A stretch of DNA of 64,000 nucleotides from positions 2,108,001-2,172,000 of the forward strand of contig NZ_CP018335.1 in the NCBI RefSeq assembly GCF_001902295.1. The letters are read 5' to 3'. A program made the position numbers and the translations under genes. Positions 27,901 to 36,528 of the stretch are shown here, piece by piece (position 1 is the first letter of the stretch; each line of letters opens with the position of its first letter). Source of the stretch: Clostridium kluyveri (GTDB lineage: Bacteria; Bacillota; Clostridia; Clostridiales; Clostridiaceae). The notes under the pieces were generated by a model. The model saw only the letters and a list, made by a program, of their open reading frames with translations. It was not told the origin of the DNA and did not search any database.

Positions 27901-28323
27901 ACCGCTTTCAGAAGACAGCTCCGGTGACAGCCACTCCTTTATACAATCATCCAATATTTTACGATCTTTTAAAATAGATCTTATCTCTGCATTTGACAGC
28001 ATGACCAATTCACTTTGAGGGTCAAGTCCTACTCCTCCATTTCCAGGATATCTTTTATTCTTTTCTCCCTGGTTGGTTTCAAATCCTAAAAATTCTACCT
28101 TTTTAGGCTTATCTTTTCTTGTATTTGAAATAATATCCTCCTCCAGGATAAATCTCTTGTTGATTTGATATTTCAGTCTAAGCATTGCATCTATGCCGGT
28201 CCCACCAAGTCCTATTATAAGCATAGGGTTTGGTATGGTTTCTATACGTATCTTATCGCTTATAATTCCTCCACCCCTGCTCACTTCAAGATCTTGAAGA
28301 TGTTCTCTAATTCTACTGTTCAT
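24913..28323 (-). CDS. Tubulin/FtsZ-like GTPase protein (1136 aa)
   Basis: The N-terminal domain has the two phosphate-binding features of the tubulin superfamily: LIIGLGGTGIDAML (residues about 35-48) and the T4-loop signature SGLSGGTGSGTF (about 188-199), close to tubulin GGGTGSG. FLGFETNQ and IMGYLFTPD sit at strand ends as in FtsZ. It matches the 'tubulin-like' family of large bacterial proteins (Pfam Tubulin_2, from memory). The remaining ~800 residues are mostly helical with coiled-coil stretches (about 500-600 and 1000-1136), unlike FtsZ. Neighbours are a VWA protein gene (36-nt gap) and the 785-residue protein gene. It is probably a nucleotide-dependent scaffold or filament for the complex. 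Confidence 0.85.
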   Translation of the reverse strand: MNSRIREHLQDLEVSRGGGIISDKIRIETIPNPMLIIGLGGTGIDAMLRLKYQINKRFILEEDIISNTRKDKPKKVEFLGFETNQGEKNKRYPGNGGVGLDPQSELVMLSNAEIRSILKDRKILDDCIKEWLSPELSSESGTDGAGGVRQVGRLLLFTKINEIVDCIEKKIRLLQEDKEETLHVFILSGLSGGTGSGTFIDIAYIVRGIMNNIYGSKGDDKVNIMGYLFTPDVNLSRSADNQSAQSYIIKNGFAALKELDYLMGIGDRHERFTQKYRNRLTVDSPMPPFNLCHLISATNIDGRPMSNAYDYCMNVTAENIVNFMSSEVRESGGVFAIQDYISNLKQNTDNMAKPYMSNYKYVIIGASSAVLPLEEITTYLAYKLFEKMQYMFHNIPEENEVDKFIRRLKLDEDGVIERFEEHVQNRKPITGYKDREKYNYSNVIKKQSVNIDEEMKEYLRDCINEYNKVKTQYPGQIEKEARELMDGIFKDPKRGPFYASRILFSKGFCVIKTLEVEITSLKERLSNISREIKLKNELAEDRFIQAKKAILFTKEGRKNDFIEAKSEEYILKAEEERIVRMIEFYEKVIENLSQLNHKIYKVYTDILNELNKIFKEDGDILAKGEEIEGALGRTYSWTVVRVPDLTDYIERVVNKETADELVRKFSYRLLEESQKWLDEVHIDVVGSISNFVSEEYGNVITQSMEEFLGLQYGEDKSIISIIKDNIAPKLDKDAVPIFHINNMEAVNFPTWSMVSVPTNAKKILEGIKEYKRNSHRGDSINIKESTVTNRIFWLNTKNGVPLYSYAPIKHYEEIYEKTLFERDGIGRHLYQSENRNWIYLPSPIPEQSWGTTYVNERVKNYNDEVRELFKRGVELGCVIDTEKGSNERYKCIITEDFDIDEFMEQYSIDMQEDTPNIGEIKRAITDIEKLLKEGITPVENHDMQKYYIFESSDEERAQNNLIRTPELTRLLLQEVEKYEAIMAKKEELESTIEGLSKAQADMDNFLRALYTDTIVKKGVFYIYNGRDDSKVSIEPFINTLKEKEYHHEAVFKKYASLDERDKVIIDVTSDRRLENLSMEEDTKTLILNIDTLLETFKECIRELDIRKYQLVNGDELFAFYNEMLSRLQEVRKQLEQ

Positions 28324-28359
28324 AATTTATCTTCCCTTCATATAAGTTTACCTTTTAAC

Positions 28360-30102
28360 CTATTTAGCATGAAATTCCACCAGTATGCTTTTTGGAACTT
28401 TATTTAAAAGAACTTTTATTTTATTTCCATTATAGAGCGTCACTCTTGAACTATTCTCCAGTATTTTTCCTGACTTTTGAAGAGTACAGTTTGACTTATT
28501 AACTATCTCTAAACCATCGTCATTTTTGAATACAAATTTTATGGGTTCAGTTTCTGAATATTCTTCTTTAAGCTCCAATACATCAAATAGAGTAAAACTT
28601 CCTGTGTAGCTGTCTAAATTTCTGAATTGTGGAGACAAAGCCTCACCGGTATTCTCATCTCTTATGTTTAGCTCTATACGGCCAAAGCCCCTGATACGTT
28701 TTTTCTTTATTACCATAATAATTATATAAATACAAATAGCTGCCAGTATAATTCCAATTACAGTTAAAGTTATTGGATTTTTAATAAAGGGTTTTGACTG
28801 AGTCTCAGACACAGCCCCACTGGTATTATCTCCTATAACCAGGGTATTGCTTTCCCTGTAAAAGCTGTCTCCATCTACCCTTACTTTAAGCTCATATTTT
28901 CCCTCTTCTAAATAGGAATACTCACCTTTAAATAAATTGTCTCCTGAAGTTAAAGGTATTTCCTTAGTGGAGTTGTCTTTTAGATTTTTAACAATAAGTT
29001 TTGCCCCTACATTTTTATAAAGTTCCTCATCTGTAACCTTATCTCCATTACTGGTAAAATAGGCTTGAATTTTCACCTTGTCTCCCTTACCTGGATTTTC
29101 AGGAGTAAAAGCTGCCTTCAGCTGAATATCGTAGTTAAATATATAACTTACTTTTATATCATTTCCACTTACTCCTTTAACCTTAACTGTCCACTCTCCC
29201 TTTACCGGGTTGATAAGTTTAAGCATTGAATATTTATTAGATGAGGTGAACAGGGTATTTTCAGAGGGTATTAAAACCTCCTTGCCTGAAGGATTTAAAA
29301 GTTTTACTTCTACAGGAGTACTTGAAAGCATTGATATATTGGCCTCAAGTACATTTGAATTTGGGATATTCACCTTCAATTCCTGAAAATCTCCATTAGC
29401 TTTAATAGTTCCTCCATCTTGAACCTTAAGCTTTGAATTATCTGCATATATATCCGTTAGGATGGCAGGCAGATCCGAGGCTGTATTTGTTATGTAGTTT
29501 TTACCTCCAGTAGAACTGGATATGTCACCAAGCTGGGTTTTATCTACAGTTCCATTATAATTAAGTCCTATGGTATATACAGGATAACCTTTACTTTTGC
29601 AGATTTGAAGGGCATTTTTCAAATCATTTAAAGACTCATCCTGACTCCTCTCAGGATCATTTTTCCCATCGGATAATAAAATTATAACGGGATTATTTCC
29701 ACTTTTATGGCCGCTTTCCATTAATTTTACTGCTTCTAAAAGTCCCCTTCCTGTATCTGTTTTCTGACCAAGAGAAATATCCGAGGCCATACTCTTTATT
29801 CTGTCTTTGTCTTCCGATGAATTTATGCTATCTAAATTATGTTCTCTCACTATGCTGTCTGAATAGGCTACAAGACCTGCCTTGTTACCTTGAATCTGAC
29901 CCATATCAAGAAACATTTTTATGGCTTCCTCCCGTATTTTTTCAGGGTCACTTTCTGCCATGGAACCACTGGAATCAAGTACAAAAATCACATCCATGCC
30001 GGTTCCAGATTGTGCTGCCAAAGCACCTGAAAAAGGAATAAAAGCCACCTGAAGTACATATATTAAGATTACAACTAAAACCCATTTAGCTTTATTTTTC
30101 AC
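28360..30102 (-). CDS. Membrane-anchored VWA-domain protein
   Basis: 580 residues. An N-terminal signal peptide (residues about 1-30, hydrophobic core WVLVVILIYVLQVAFIPFSG) is followed by a von Willebrand factor A domain with a complete metal site: DSSGSMAESD (about 43), TDTGRG (about 116) and LLSDGKND (about 143). Extracytoplasmic beta-sandwich modules follow (about 230-430), then one membrane helix near 445-468 (ITLTVIGIILAAICIYIIIM) and a cytosolic tail of ~110 residues beginning with a basic stretch. The topology allows external binding to be signalled inward to the GTPases. It starts 2 nt after the membrane GTPase stop, implying coupling. Confidence 0.88.
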   Translation of the reverse strand: MKNKAKWVLVVILIYVLQVAFIPFSGALAAQSGTGMDVIFVLDSSGSMAESDPEKIREEAIKMFLDMGQIQGNKAGLVAYSDSIVREHNLDSINSSEDKDRIKSMASDISLGQKTDTGRGLLEAVKLMESGHKSGNNPVIILLSDGKNDPERSQDESLNDLKNALQICKSKGYPVYTIGLNYNGTVDKTQLGDISSSTGGKNYITNTASDLPAILTDIYADNSKLKVQDGGTIKANGDFQELKVNIPNSNVLEANISMLSSTPVEVKLLNPSGKEVLIPSENTLFTSSNKYSMLKLINPVKGEWTVKVKGVSGNDIKVSYIFNYDIQLKAAFTPENPGKGDKVKIQAYFTSNGDKVTDEELYKNVGAKLIVKNLKDNSTKEIPLTSGDNLFKGEYSYLEEGKYELKVRVDGDSFYRESNTLVIGDNTSGAVSETQSKPFIKNPITLTVIGIILAAICIYIIIMVIKKKRIRGFGRIELNIRDENTGEALSPQFRNLDSYTGSFTLFDVLELKEEYSETEPIKFVFKNDDGLEIVNKSNCTLQKSGKILENSSRVTLYNGNKIKVLLNKVPKSILVEFHAK

Positions 30103-30104
30103 AT

Positions 30105-31556
30105 TTATACACTCCTCACACTTTCATGTTTCCCCTTTTCTAAAAATTCAAACTTACTATTTGTCTCACCTAAAATCCACTTTACAACCTCTGCTGCAGC
30201 AGTTTCTTCATATGGGAACAAACTGCAGGAAAAGAATTTATAACTTGCAAAGTTATATTCAAATTTTTTTATTATGGCATCTTCTCCCATCTCTCGAAGA
30301 AAATCTTCTATAGGTCCATTATACCCAAACAAGTCCATTTTATTTATTACAATTGCAGAAGGTATTGCAATAAGCTTCTTAGGGTCGATTTGATTAATTT
30401 CCCTTAATGCCAGTATAAAACGATCTATAAAATCATGTATATTTATATCCATGAACCCACTTTTTACAGATTCATTTTTCTTAATATACTTTTCTCCCTG
30501 GGCCATGCACAAGGGATCTATGACAAAAATCAAACCTTCTATATACTTATAGTGCTTTTGTGTTCTTATGTTAGCTCTTGAATTAAAATATTCCCCTCCA
30601 ATATCATAAAAATACAAAAGTTTTTCATTGAAAAACCTAGATGAATTTATAAAAATATTATATACTTCTGTGTGACTGTTATCAGTCTTTTCAGGTGGAA
30701 TACCTTTTTTAAAGGATTCCAAACATCTTCTAATCTTATCCCCACAATTTTCATTTAGAAATTCTATATTCCATTTTCTCTCTCGTGAAATATGATCCTT
30801 TAAGGTATTTATAGCAGAATATATAAAGGAAGTTTTCCCGGAAGATTCAGGACCTACAACAGGTATACACAGGGGAGAGGATTCTCTGCTTTCAATATCT
30901 CCTCCACATACAGGACATATGGCCTTAAGTTTGAATCTTCCTCCTAAATTAGTACAGGGAATTACTTCTTTGCACTTGCACCTTCTTTTAATTATACCAT
31001 AGGGTCCCGGAGTTAACATTTTATGAACCCTTCCACAGTTTGGACATATATAATAAGGTATATTAAATCTGGTTAGACACCTTGGACACACTCCTCCTAT
31101 TTTCCCTCTTTTGAATTTAAACTTTTCACCACATAACACTATAAAATAAAACAGGTAAATGGGCATACTTATAATGGTTACTATTAAAAAATGTATTGAG
31201 ACACAGATTACATTTATTAAATTACCCAATATATATATTACTTTTTGAGCAGTCTTTACCCTGTAATATGTAAAATATGATTTTGTATTGAGTTCATTCT
31301 TTAACATTAAAATATTACCACTGTTAATGGATTTTGCACTTTCATAAGTATTTGACAAATCCTCATACTGTTTATTAAAAAAATATTTTTCCGCTGCAGG
31401 TTCTCCCAATTTTGCCTTGGTTTTCAGTGAATATTTTCTATTAAAACTATAATTGAAGGCTTTAAAATAGCTTAATGCACACTTAAAAAATCCATAGATT
31501 ATTCCTGCAATTATGCCTGCTGTACCTAAAAACACCAATGAAATAAAATTAAGCAT
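30105..31556 (-). CDS. Membrane-anchored zinc-ribbon GTPase B
   Basis: 483 residues. There is one helix at about 5-25 and a hydrophobic hairpin at about 105-142. A cysteine-rich region (CPRC 157, CPNCG 171, CKC about 203, CPVCGG 214) forms zinc ribbons. The GTPase domain has P-loop GPESSGKTS (about 244-252), G3 YDIGGE and G4 INKMDLF, with GLIFVIDPLCMAQGEK matching the other two GTPases. It differs from them by the membrane anchor, placing it at the cytoplasmic membrane with the VWA protein, whose gene follows after 2 nt. TRAFAC-class/double-GTPase-like assignment is by motif only. Confidence 0.86.
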   Translation of the reverse strand: MLNFISLVFLGTAGIIAGIIYGFFKCALSYFKAFNYSFNRKYSLKTKAKLGEPAAEKYFFNKQYEDLSNTYESAKSINSGNILMLKNELNTKSYFTYYRVKTAQKVIYILGNLINVICVSIHFLIVTIISMPIYLFYFIVLCGEKFKFKRGKIGGVCPRCLTRFNIPYYICPNCGRVHKMLTPGPYGIIKRRCKCKEVIPCTNLGGRFKLKAICPVCGGDIESRESSPLCIPVVGPESSGKTSFIYSAINTLKDHISRERKWNIEFLNENCGDKIRRCLESFKKGIPPEKTDNSHTEVYNIFINSSRFFNEKLLYFYDIGGEYFNSRANIRTQKHYKYIEGLIFVIDPLCMAQGEKYIKKNESVKSGFMDINIHDFIDRFILALREINQIDPKKLIAIPSAIVINKMDLFGYNGPIEDFLREMGEDAIIKKFEYNFASYKFFSCSLFPYEETAAAEVVKWILGETNSKFEFLEKGKHESVRSV

Positions 31557-31597
31557 ATCTTCTAAAAATCACCTCCTGACAGTTCAATTATGGGTTT

Positions 31598-34261
31598 TTA
31601 CTGCTTCTTAAAAAATTTAAACCGGCTTTTATTCTTATTTTTTTCATGTACTTTGGTCATAATATACTGCCATTTTGTGATGATTTGCTCCACCTGCACA
31701 AGCCTTTTAATCTTTTCTGTAAAGTAACTATTATGCTCTTTTAATTTTCTTTCAGAAATCCTTGTAAGTATATCTACAATTCTATTATCTAAAATTTCCT
31801 CTGTCTCTTCCTCCATACTTTCCATATTCTTAAATACAGCTATGATAAAATCCAAAAATATGGTATATCCCTCTATGCCATAGGCTCTTAATACATCTCT
31901 GTACTTTTTGGTGAATACAATATCTTCCAGAGTATCCATATATACATTATAAAAAATATCTGAATACACTTCACACCATAAAATCTTCTTAACTTTAAAA
32001 TGTTCTCCTGCATTTTTAAGGTATACACATATACTGGATAAAAACCACCTTAAATATCCTTCATATTTATATTCATCCATATTAGAAAAATCAATTTTAA
32101 TCTTTTTAAGCAGTGTAACTTTATTGTCCTCTTTGGAATTTTGAATTTTATTTCCTATATATAACAATTCTACTGTGCTCAAAGGAGTTTTTATTTTAAA
32201 CCGATTTTTTATGTCTACAGACTTTTCTATAATATAATTTTCCTTTTCTGCATCTTCTATACCGATCTTTTCTTCAAAATCTGTAAAAAGTTTTTCAAGT
32301 ACATTTTTACAGATTAAGTTTATTATAGAACCCTTATCTATGTAATCTATTATATTCTTATATTCTTCCAGTGGAATATCCTTATTATATAGGTATAACT
32401 CAAGAGATTCGGAAAATTTTTTATCTCTGTAATCTTGAAAAAAATAAAACACTTCCTCACAATAATTCACAAAAAAATTCTCTTTATCACCATTTTCTAT
32501 TAGTTCAAAACTATATATAGAAAACAAAAAGTTCTCTGCACCATCTAATCTGTTTATTTGAGAATATATTTTTCTCTTCCACTGGCTGTCTTTATTTCCT
32601 TCATCTATAATAAAACCTGCCAGAATTTTTTCAACTTCATTACGTCTTTTAGAATAATTATTAATATAATAGGCTCTTAAAATTATCTTTGCAAAGTATT
32701 CATAATCTTTTTTAAAAAAACTTAGTATGTCTAAAATATCTTCTGGAGATTTTATTAGCATTTCCAGACACTTATTAAATAAAATAGTTATATTCTTACT
32801 TTCTCCATCCATACTAAATAGAACTTTTCTGCTTTTAGTATCACATTTATTATTAAAAATAATTATATCCCGTGCCAGGGTATTAAAATAGAACTTTGCA
32901 TGTCTTACTTTTCCTCCCCTGACGTAGATTTCAATATTTTTTATTCTATCTATATTAAGTGAAGCTCGAGTAAACTGCTCTATAGACACTTGCTCTAAAT
33001 TTCTTATTCTATGGTATAGATCTATTATATCCTGCAGGGGAATCTCTTCAACATCTACCAGAAGATAATGAATAGAATTAAAAAAGAATTCATAAGTTTT
33101 TGTTGTATATTTCCTGTTTTCTATTTCCAGTCCAGCTTTAAACAAAAATTTTGTTATTATCTCCAAAAGTTCCAAGTCCACCTGGGTACTTATTTTATCA
33201 AGATTCGGGTCAAGCAAATTAAAAAGCTCATAATAAGCTCTTATAGATTTATAGCTAATTGCAAAACTCAATGCTTTTTTAATGTTTTCAATGTTGGATT
33301 TTTCTATTCCTCTTTTTACTATGTTATATAGATTTACACAGTTATCTATATCTCTATCCAAGAAATTATATTCAAACTGACCTATAAAATCTATAAAAGG
33401 CATGAATATTTCCTTAGAGACTGTATAACCTACTTCAGCCAATTTTATAAAACTGCTGCTGCACCTAACTTCATAATTAGATTCCTTGGAAAAATTGTGG
33501 ATATGATACCTATATGATTTCTGACTCTCTTTAAAATTAAATTTACTTCCTTTCTTATCTACACCACAAATTATATAGTTTAAATCCTCAGGATTATAAC
33601 AATAGGTAGTAAAGCTAAATTGCCTGGCCAATTTTTTAGGAATACACATTAAAACTGCTCCAATCCAAAAAGGTATGTTATTTTTATCATCACAATATAT
33701 TATCCTTTTTTTGCTTTCACTGTAATCCAGAACTGACTCCATAAGCTGTATAAACCCTTTTCTTTTTTTATTCACCGCATCTTTTTTAATAAATTGGCTT
33801 ATGGTATCAAAATTAATTATATTACCTGGTGGTATTTCTTCCAGCTCCGGCAGATAAAGAATTTCTTCTCTATTTTGTTCTTCGTCCGTTAGAAATTCCC
33901 TAAAAACAGGAGAGCCATAAATTTCTATGGGATAAAAATCCCAGGGCTTTTGAGATATAAGCACATGACAAAAATAATTTCCATATCTTCCCGAATAATC
34001 TCTGCCTATATATTTACTGCTGCATATGCAGTATTTATTATTTTTGAGTTTAAAGGAGGAAAAGGACAGTGGAAACAATTCATCTATTTCTTCACGAGAA
34101 GGCAGTGTAGGTAGGTTGTCTGGAGGTACATATACACAATAACTTTCAATCTCTTTTCGTTCTTCATCTGTAATACCCTCTGACATAGAATACGTCTGGA
34201 ATCCCATACCGGAAGATAAGCCCTTTTTACATGAAGTATAAAAAAGCTGTTTAATTGCCAT
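31598..34261 (-). CDS. Large GAP1-like GTPase-associated protein (887 aa)
   Basis: The N-terminal ~200 residues contain KYCICSSKYIGRDYSGRYGN, FCHVLISQKPWDFYPIEIYG and ARQFSFTTYCYNPEDLNYII. The first motif is shared with the interrupted short protein at 17714-20527. FTTYCYNPED parallels LGFITYMKEPKIKDSINIIF there, so both carry the same two-part domain, which I take to be GAP1-N with its middle region. The rest (about 280-887) is all-helical, repeat-like and lysine-rich, plausibly a superhelical scaffold. Cytosolic, no membrane helix. It sits between GTPase A (9-nt gap) and GTPase B (41-nt gap), as expected for a GTPase partner. The biochemical role is unproven. Confidence 0.8.
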   Translation of the reverse strand: MAIKQLFYTSCKKGLSSGMGFQTYSMSEGITDEERKEIESYCVYVPPDNLPTLPSREEIDELFPLSFSSFKLKNNKYCICSSKYIGRDYSGRYGNYFCHVLISQKPWDFYPIEIYGSPVFREFLTDEEQNREEILYLPELEEIPPGNIINFDTISQFIKKDAVNKKRKGFIQLMESVLDYSESKKRIIYCDDKNNIPFWIGAVLMCIPKKLARQFSFTTYCYNPEDLNYIICGVDKKGSKFNFKESQKSYRYHIHNFSKESNYEVRCSSSFIKLAEVGYTVSKEIFMPFIDFIGQFEYNFLDRDIDNCVNLYNIVKRGIEKSNIENIKKALSFAISYKSIRAYYELFNLLDPNLDKISTQVDLELLEIITKFLFKAGLEIENRKYTTKTYEFFFNSIHYLLVDVEEIPLQDIIDLYHRIRNLEQVSIEQFTRASLNIDRIKNIEIYVRGGKVRHAKFYFNTLARDIIIFNNKCDTKSRKVLFSMDGESKNITILFNKCLEMLIKSPEDILDILSFFKKDYEYFAKIILRAYYINNYSKRRNEVEKILAGFIIDEGNKDSQWKRKIYSQINRLDGAENFLFSIYSFELIENGDKENFFVNYCEEVFYFFQDYRDKKFSESLELYLYNKDIPLEEYKNIIDYIDKGSIINLICKNVLEKLFTDFEEKIGIEDAEKENYIIEKSVDIKNRFKIKTPLSTVELLYIGNKIQNSKEDNKVTLLKKIKIDFSNMDEYKYEGYLRWFLSSICVYLKNAGEHFKVKKILWCEVYSDIFYNVYMDTLEDIVFTKKYRDVLRAYGIEGYTIFLDFIIAVFKNMESMEEETEEILDNRIVDILTRISERKLKEHNSYFTEKIKRLVQVEQIITKWQYIMTKVHEKNKNKSRFKFFKKQ

Positions 34262-34270
34262 AACTCACAA

Positions 34271-35449
34271 TCACTTCCTTTTTTCTCCCTTTATCAGTTT
34301 ATGTTTGTATAAAAGCCACAAAAAGGGATCTTCTACCCTATGAGGTCTTAATTTTGTAATTTTCCCATCTACAGAGTTACATCCCAGAGCAGTTAACCCA
34401 AAATATCCATATTCTTTAAAATTTAGGCTGAGCTGCTCTGCAAAATTTTCTCCTCCCCAGCTTCTGACTAAAGATTCCATAGTTCCATTCATATCCTCAA
34501 AATCTGATAAGTCAAAGCAGGCCCTGCTTATATGTTTGCTGGGATAATTTATACAGCTTGAAGGGTCTACCAGAGATTCCACTGCATCCACTTTTGAAAA
34601 AGCCACAGCCACAGGTATGTCTATAAGCTTATTCATTTTTATACCATTTGCTTTTCTGATTAGATTTGCAGTCCTTGAGAGCAAATCCTCTATTTTTGTA
34701 TTTTCCTCTGGAAGCGCTGTTCCCTCTGGCAGTCTCTCTCTTACATTTTCCAGCTGCAGTGGGTCAAGAAGAAATATTATACCGGAAGAATTATATATAT
34801 ATCTATTTTCAGTTTTCATGGTATCTTCAGAATCCAGGTCTTCACCTGCAGTATCAAAAAAAGCAATGGTAACTACATTACTTATTCTCCTGCTTTTGAA
34901 AAATTTCCCCATAATCCCCTGTTCTTTAAATGTAAGGTTATAGATAAGAGGCTGTTTTACAGAGGAATCTGTTTTAGCAGAACGAGTTACTCTTATAAGC
35001 TCATTTCTTTTAAAAACCGGATTATAAAAATCATTTCTATATCTGTTTATGGTAGCATCATTTACTGCAGAAAGGCTGCAACTAAAGGCAGAGCCTATTT
35101 CATTCATTATTTTATTTATTAAAACTGCAATGTAATGACTTTTCCCTGCCTCTTTTGCCCCAATTACTGCAAATACCAAATCATCATATTGTCCTATGGC
35201 AAAGGGCAATTCCGCCTGACAGGTTGGACATATCTTTATATGAGTTCTCTCTCCGCATTCTCCGCAGCATATGGAATCCAGTATTTCATTTTTATTTTCC
35301 TCTCTGACTGGTTTCAGTACGATACCTTCTTTAGCATTTTTACATACGTCAGGATCATTTTTACACATAAAGTTCACATCATTTAAACTATGTTTTGAAA
35401 AACAATAGGGACATATATAATAATCTTTCTTTTTTAAGTTAAACTTCAT
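34271..35449 (-). CDS. Zinc-ribbon TRAFAC-type GTPase A (double-GTPase-like)
   Basis: 392 residues. N-terminal ribbons CPYCFSKH (about 13) and CCGECGERTHIKICPTC (about 61-77) precede the P-loop GAKEAGKSH (about 97-105). G3 is FFDTAGED and G4 is AFSKVDAVE; the strand SGIIFLLDPLQLENVRERLP matches GTPases B and C. It is closest in layout to GTPase C (both soluble, both ending with a GCN..DG/HN..I region and a PFLWLLY motif near the C-terminus), so these two are duplicates. The GAP1-like gene starts 9 nt downstream, parallel to the GTPase C/short GAP1 pair. Confidence 0.86.
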   Translation of the reverse strand: MKFNLKKKDYYICPYCFSKHSLNDVNFMCKNDPDVCKNAKEGIVLKPVREENKNEILDSICCGECGERTHIKICPTCQAELPFAIGQYDDLVFAVIGAKEAGKSHYIAVLINKIMNEIGSAFSCSLSAVNDATINRYRNDFYNPVFKRNELIRVTRSAKTDSSVKQPLIYNLTFKEQGIMGKFFKSRRISNVVTIAFFDTAGEDLDSEDTMKTENRYIYNSSGIIFLLDPLQLENVRERLPEGTALPEENTKIEDLLSRTANLIRKANGIKMNKLIDIPVAVAFSKVDAVESLVDPSSCINYPSKHISRACFDLSDFEDMNGTMESLVRSWGGENFAEQLSLNFKEYGYFGLTALGCNSVDGKITKLRPHRVEDPFLWLLYKHKLIKGEKRK

Positions 35450-35485
35450 CTGAAATCCTCCTTGGTATGTGCCTTATATTTAAAG

Positions 35486-36490
35486 TCACTTAAAATACAG
35501 TTTATCCTTTGCAGGGGATATTATTCTATACATTTTACTATTCACATCTTCTATAAAAAATAATTTTACATACATATTTCTTCCTATACTATCAATAGGT
35601 ATAGTAAAAGACAGGCTCTCATCCCTTGTAAGCGTTTCATAATCGGTAGTAACAAGATTTTCTCCCTGGGATTTTTGAAGAGGCATATTCCCTGCTCTGC
35701 CTATTAAAACAAGTGGTGGAACATTTATTTCTTTCTTATCTGTGGATAAAACTAACTCCGCAGTTTTCAATTTTCCTAAAATATTTCTTTTTATTTTTAT
35801 TTCATAGAATATTTCCTCTGGTATTTTATTTACTACAAGCCTTCTTTGTCCCTGAGAAAATATCATCTTTTTACCATATTCCACTAGGGTATAAATAGAA
35901 AAGTAGTAATTGCCCTCCACTACTCTGTCCATTGTATAGTCTCCTTCAGAGGAACCAGCCTTTCTTTCTATCAAAATGTGATGGGCAGAGGAATCTTTAG
36001 AACTTAAGGAAAATTTATCCATTCTGTAGCACAACATAACTTTATTTATACCCCGGGGCCATCCCCACTCTAAAGAAAGCTGGCCATATTTCACTTCAGC
36101 CCTTACAAAAGAAACTTCCGGAATATTATTTATATCAAATACTTCCTCTGGTGTATTGTAGAAAGGTTCATTTTCTGACATACTTTTAGTCTCAGAGTCC
36201 TGAGATATATTATTATGAGGTTTTAAATCCTCTTCTGTACTTTCCATGACCTCTATTTTTTTTATATCTTCATATTGCTTTTCTTCTATAGCTTTGCCAT
36301 CAGATTCCTGTATATATACACTGTCTCCAGTTAACTCTTTTATTTTTTCTCTTATCTCATATTCAGATAATAAGGAGAATTTATTTACAAAATTATTTAT
36401 TTCCTCTGTGGATATAGTATCTTTATATGAAAGTATTATATCCACTTCATCACTTAATTCCTCAAGTTCACGTTGTTTTTTCTCCTCCAT
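35486..36490 (-). CDS. W-x-W-P beta-sandwich protein with acidic N-terminal linker (334 aa)
   Basis: I do not recognise a named family. Residues 1-60 are helical (LSDEVDIILSYKDTISTEEI), followed by an acidic, low-complexity linker to about residue 125. Then come two beta-rich modules, the first with LSLEWGWPRGINKVMLCYR, the motif shared with the 215-residue protein at 21857-22504. RRLVVNKIPEEIFYEIKIKR also parallels that protein's YYEIRQLQPLRNF region. Probably a cytosolic adaptor. It lies 38 nt after the tautomerase gene and 36 nt before GTPase A. Confidence 0.75.
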   Translation of the reverse strand: MEEKKQRELEELSDEVDIILSYKDTISTEEINNFVNKFSLLSEYEIREKIKELTGDSVYIQESDGKAIEEKQYEDIKKIEVMESTEEDLKPHNNISQDSETKSMSENEPFYNTPEEVFDINNIPEVSFVRAEVKYGQLSLEWGWPRGINKVMLCYRMDKFSLSSKDSSAHHILIERKAGSSEGDYTMDRVVEGNYYFSIYTLVEYGKKMIFSQGQRRLVVNKIPEEIFYEIKIKRNILGKLKTAELVLSTDKKEINVPPLVLIGRAGNMPLQKSQGENLVTTDYETLTRDESLSFTIPIDSIGRNMYVKLFFIEDVNSKMYRIISPAKDKLYFK

Positions 36491-36528
36491 AAATAATCCC
36501 CCTCAGCCTAGTACTGTATTCTAAATGC

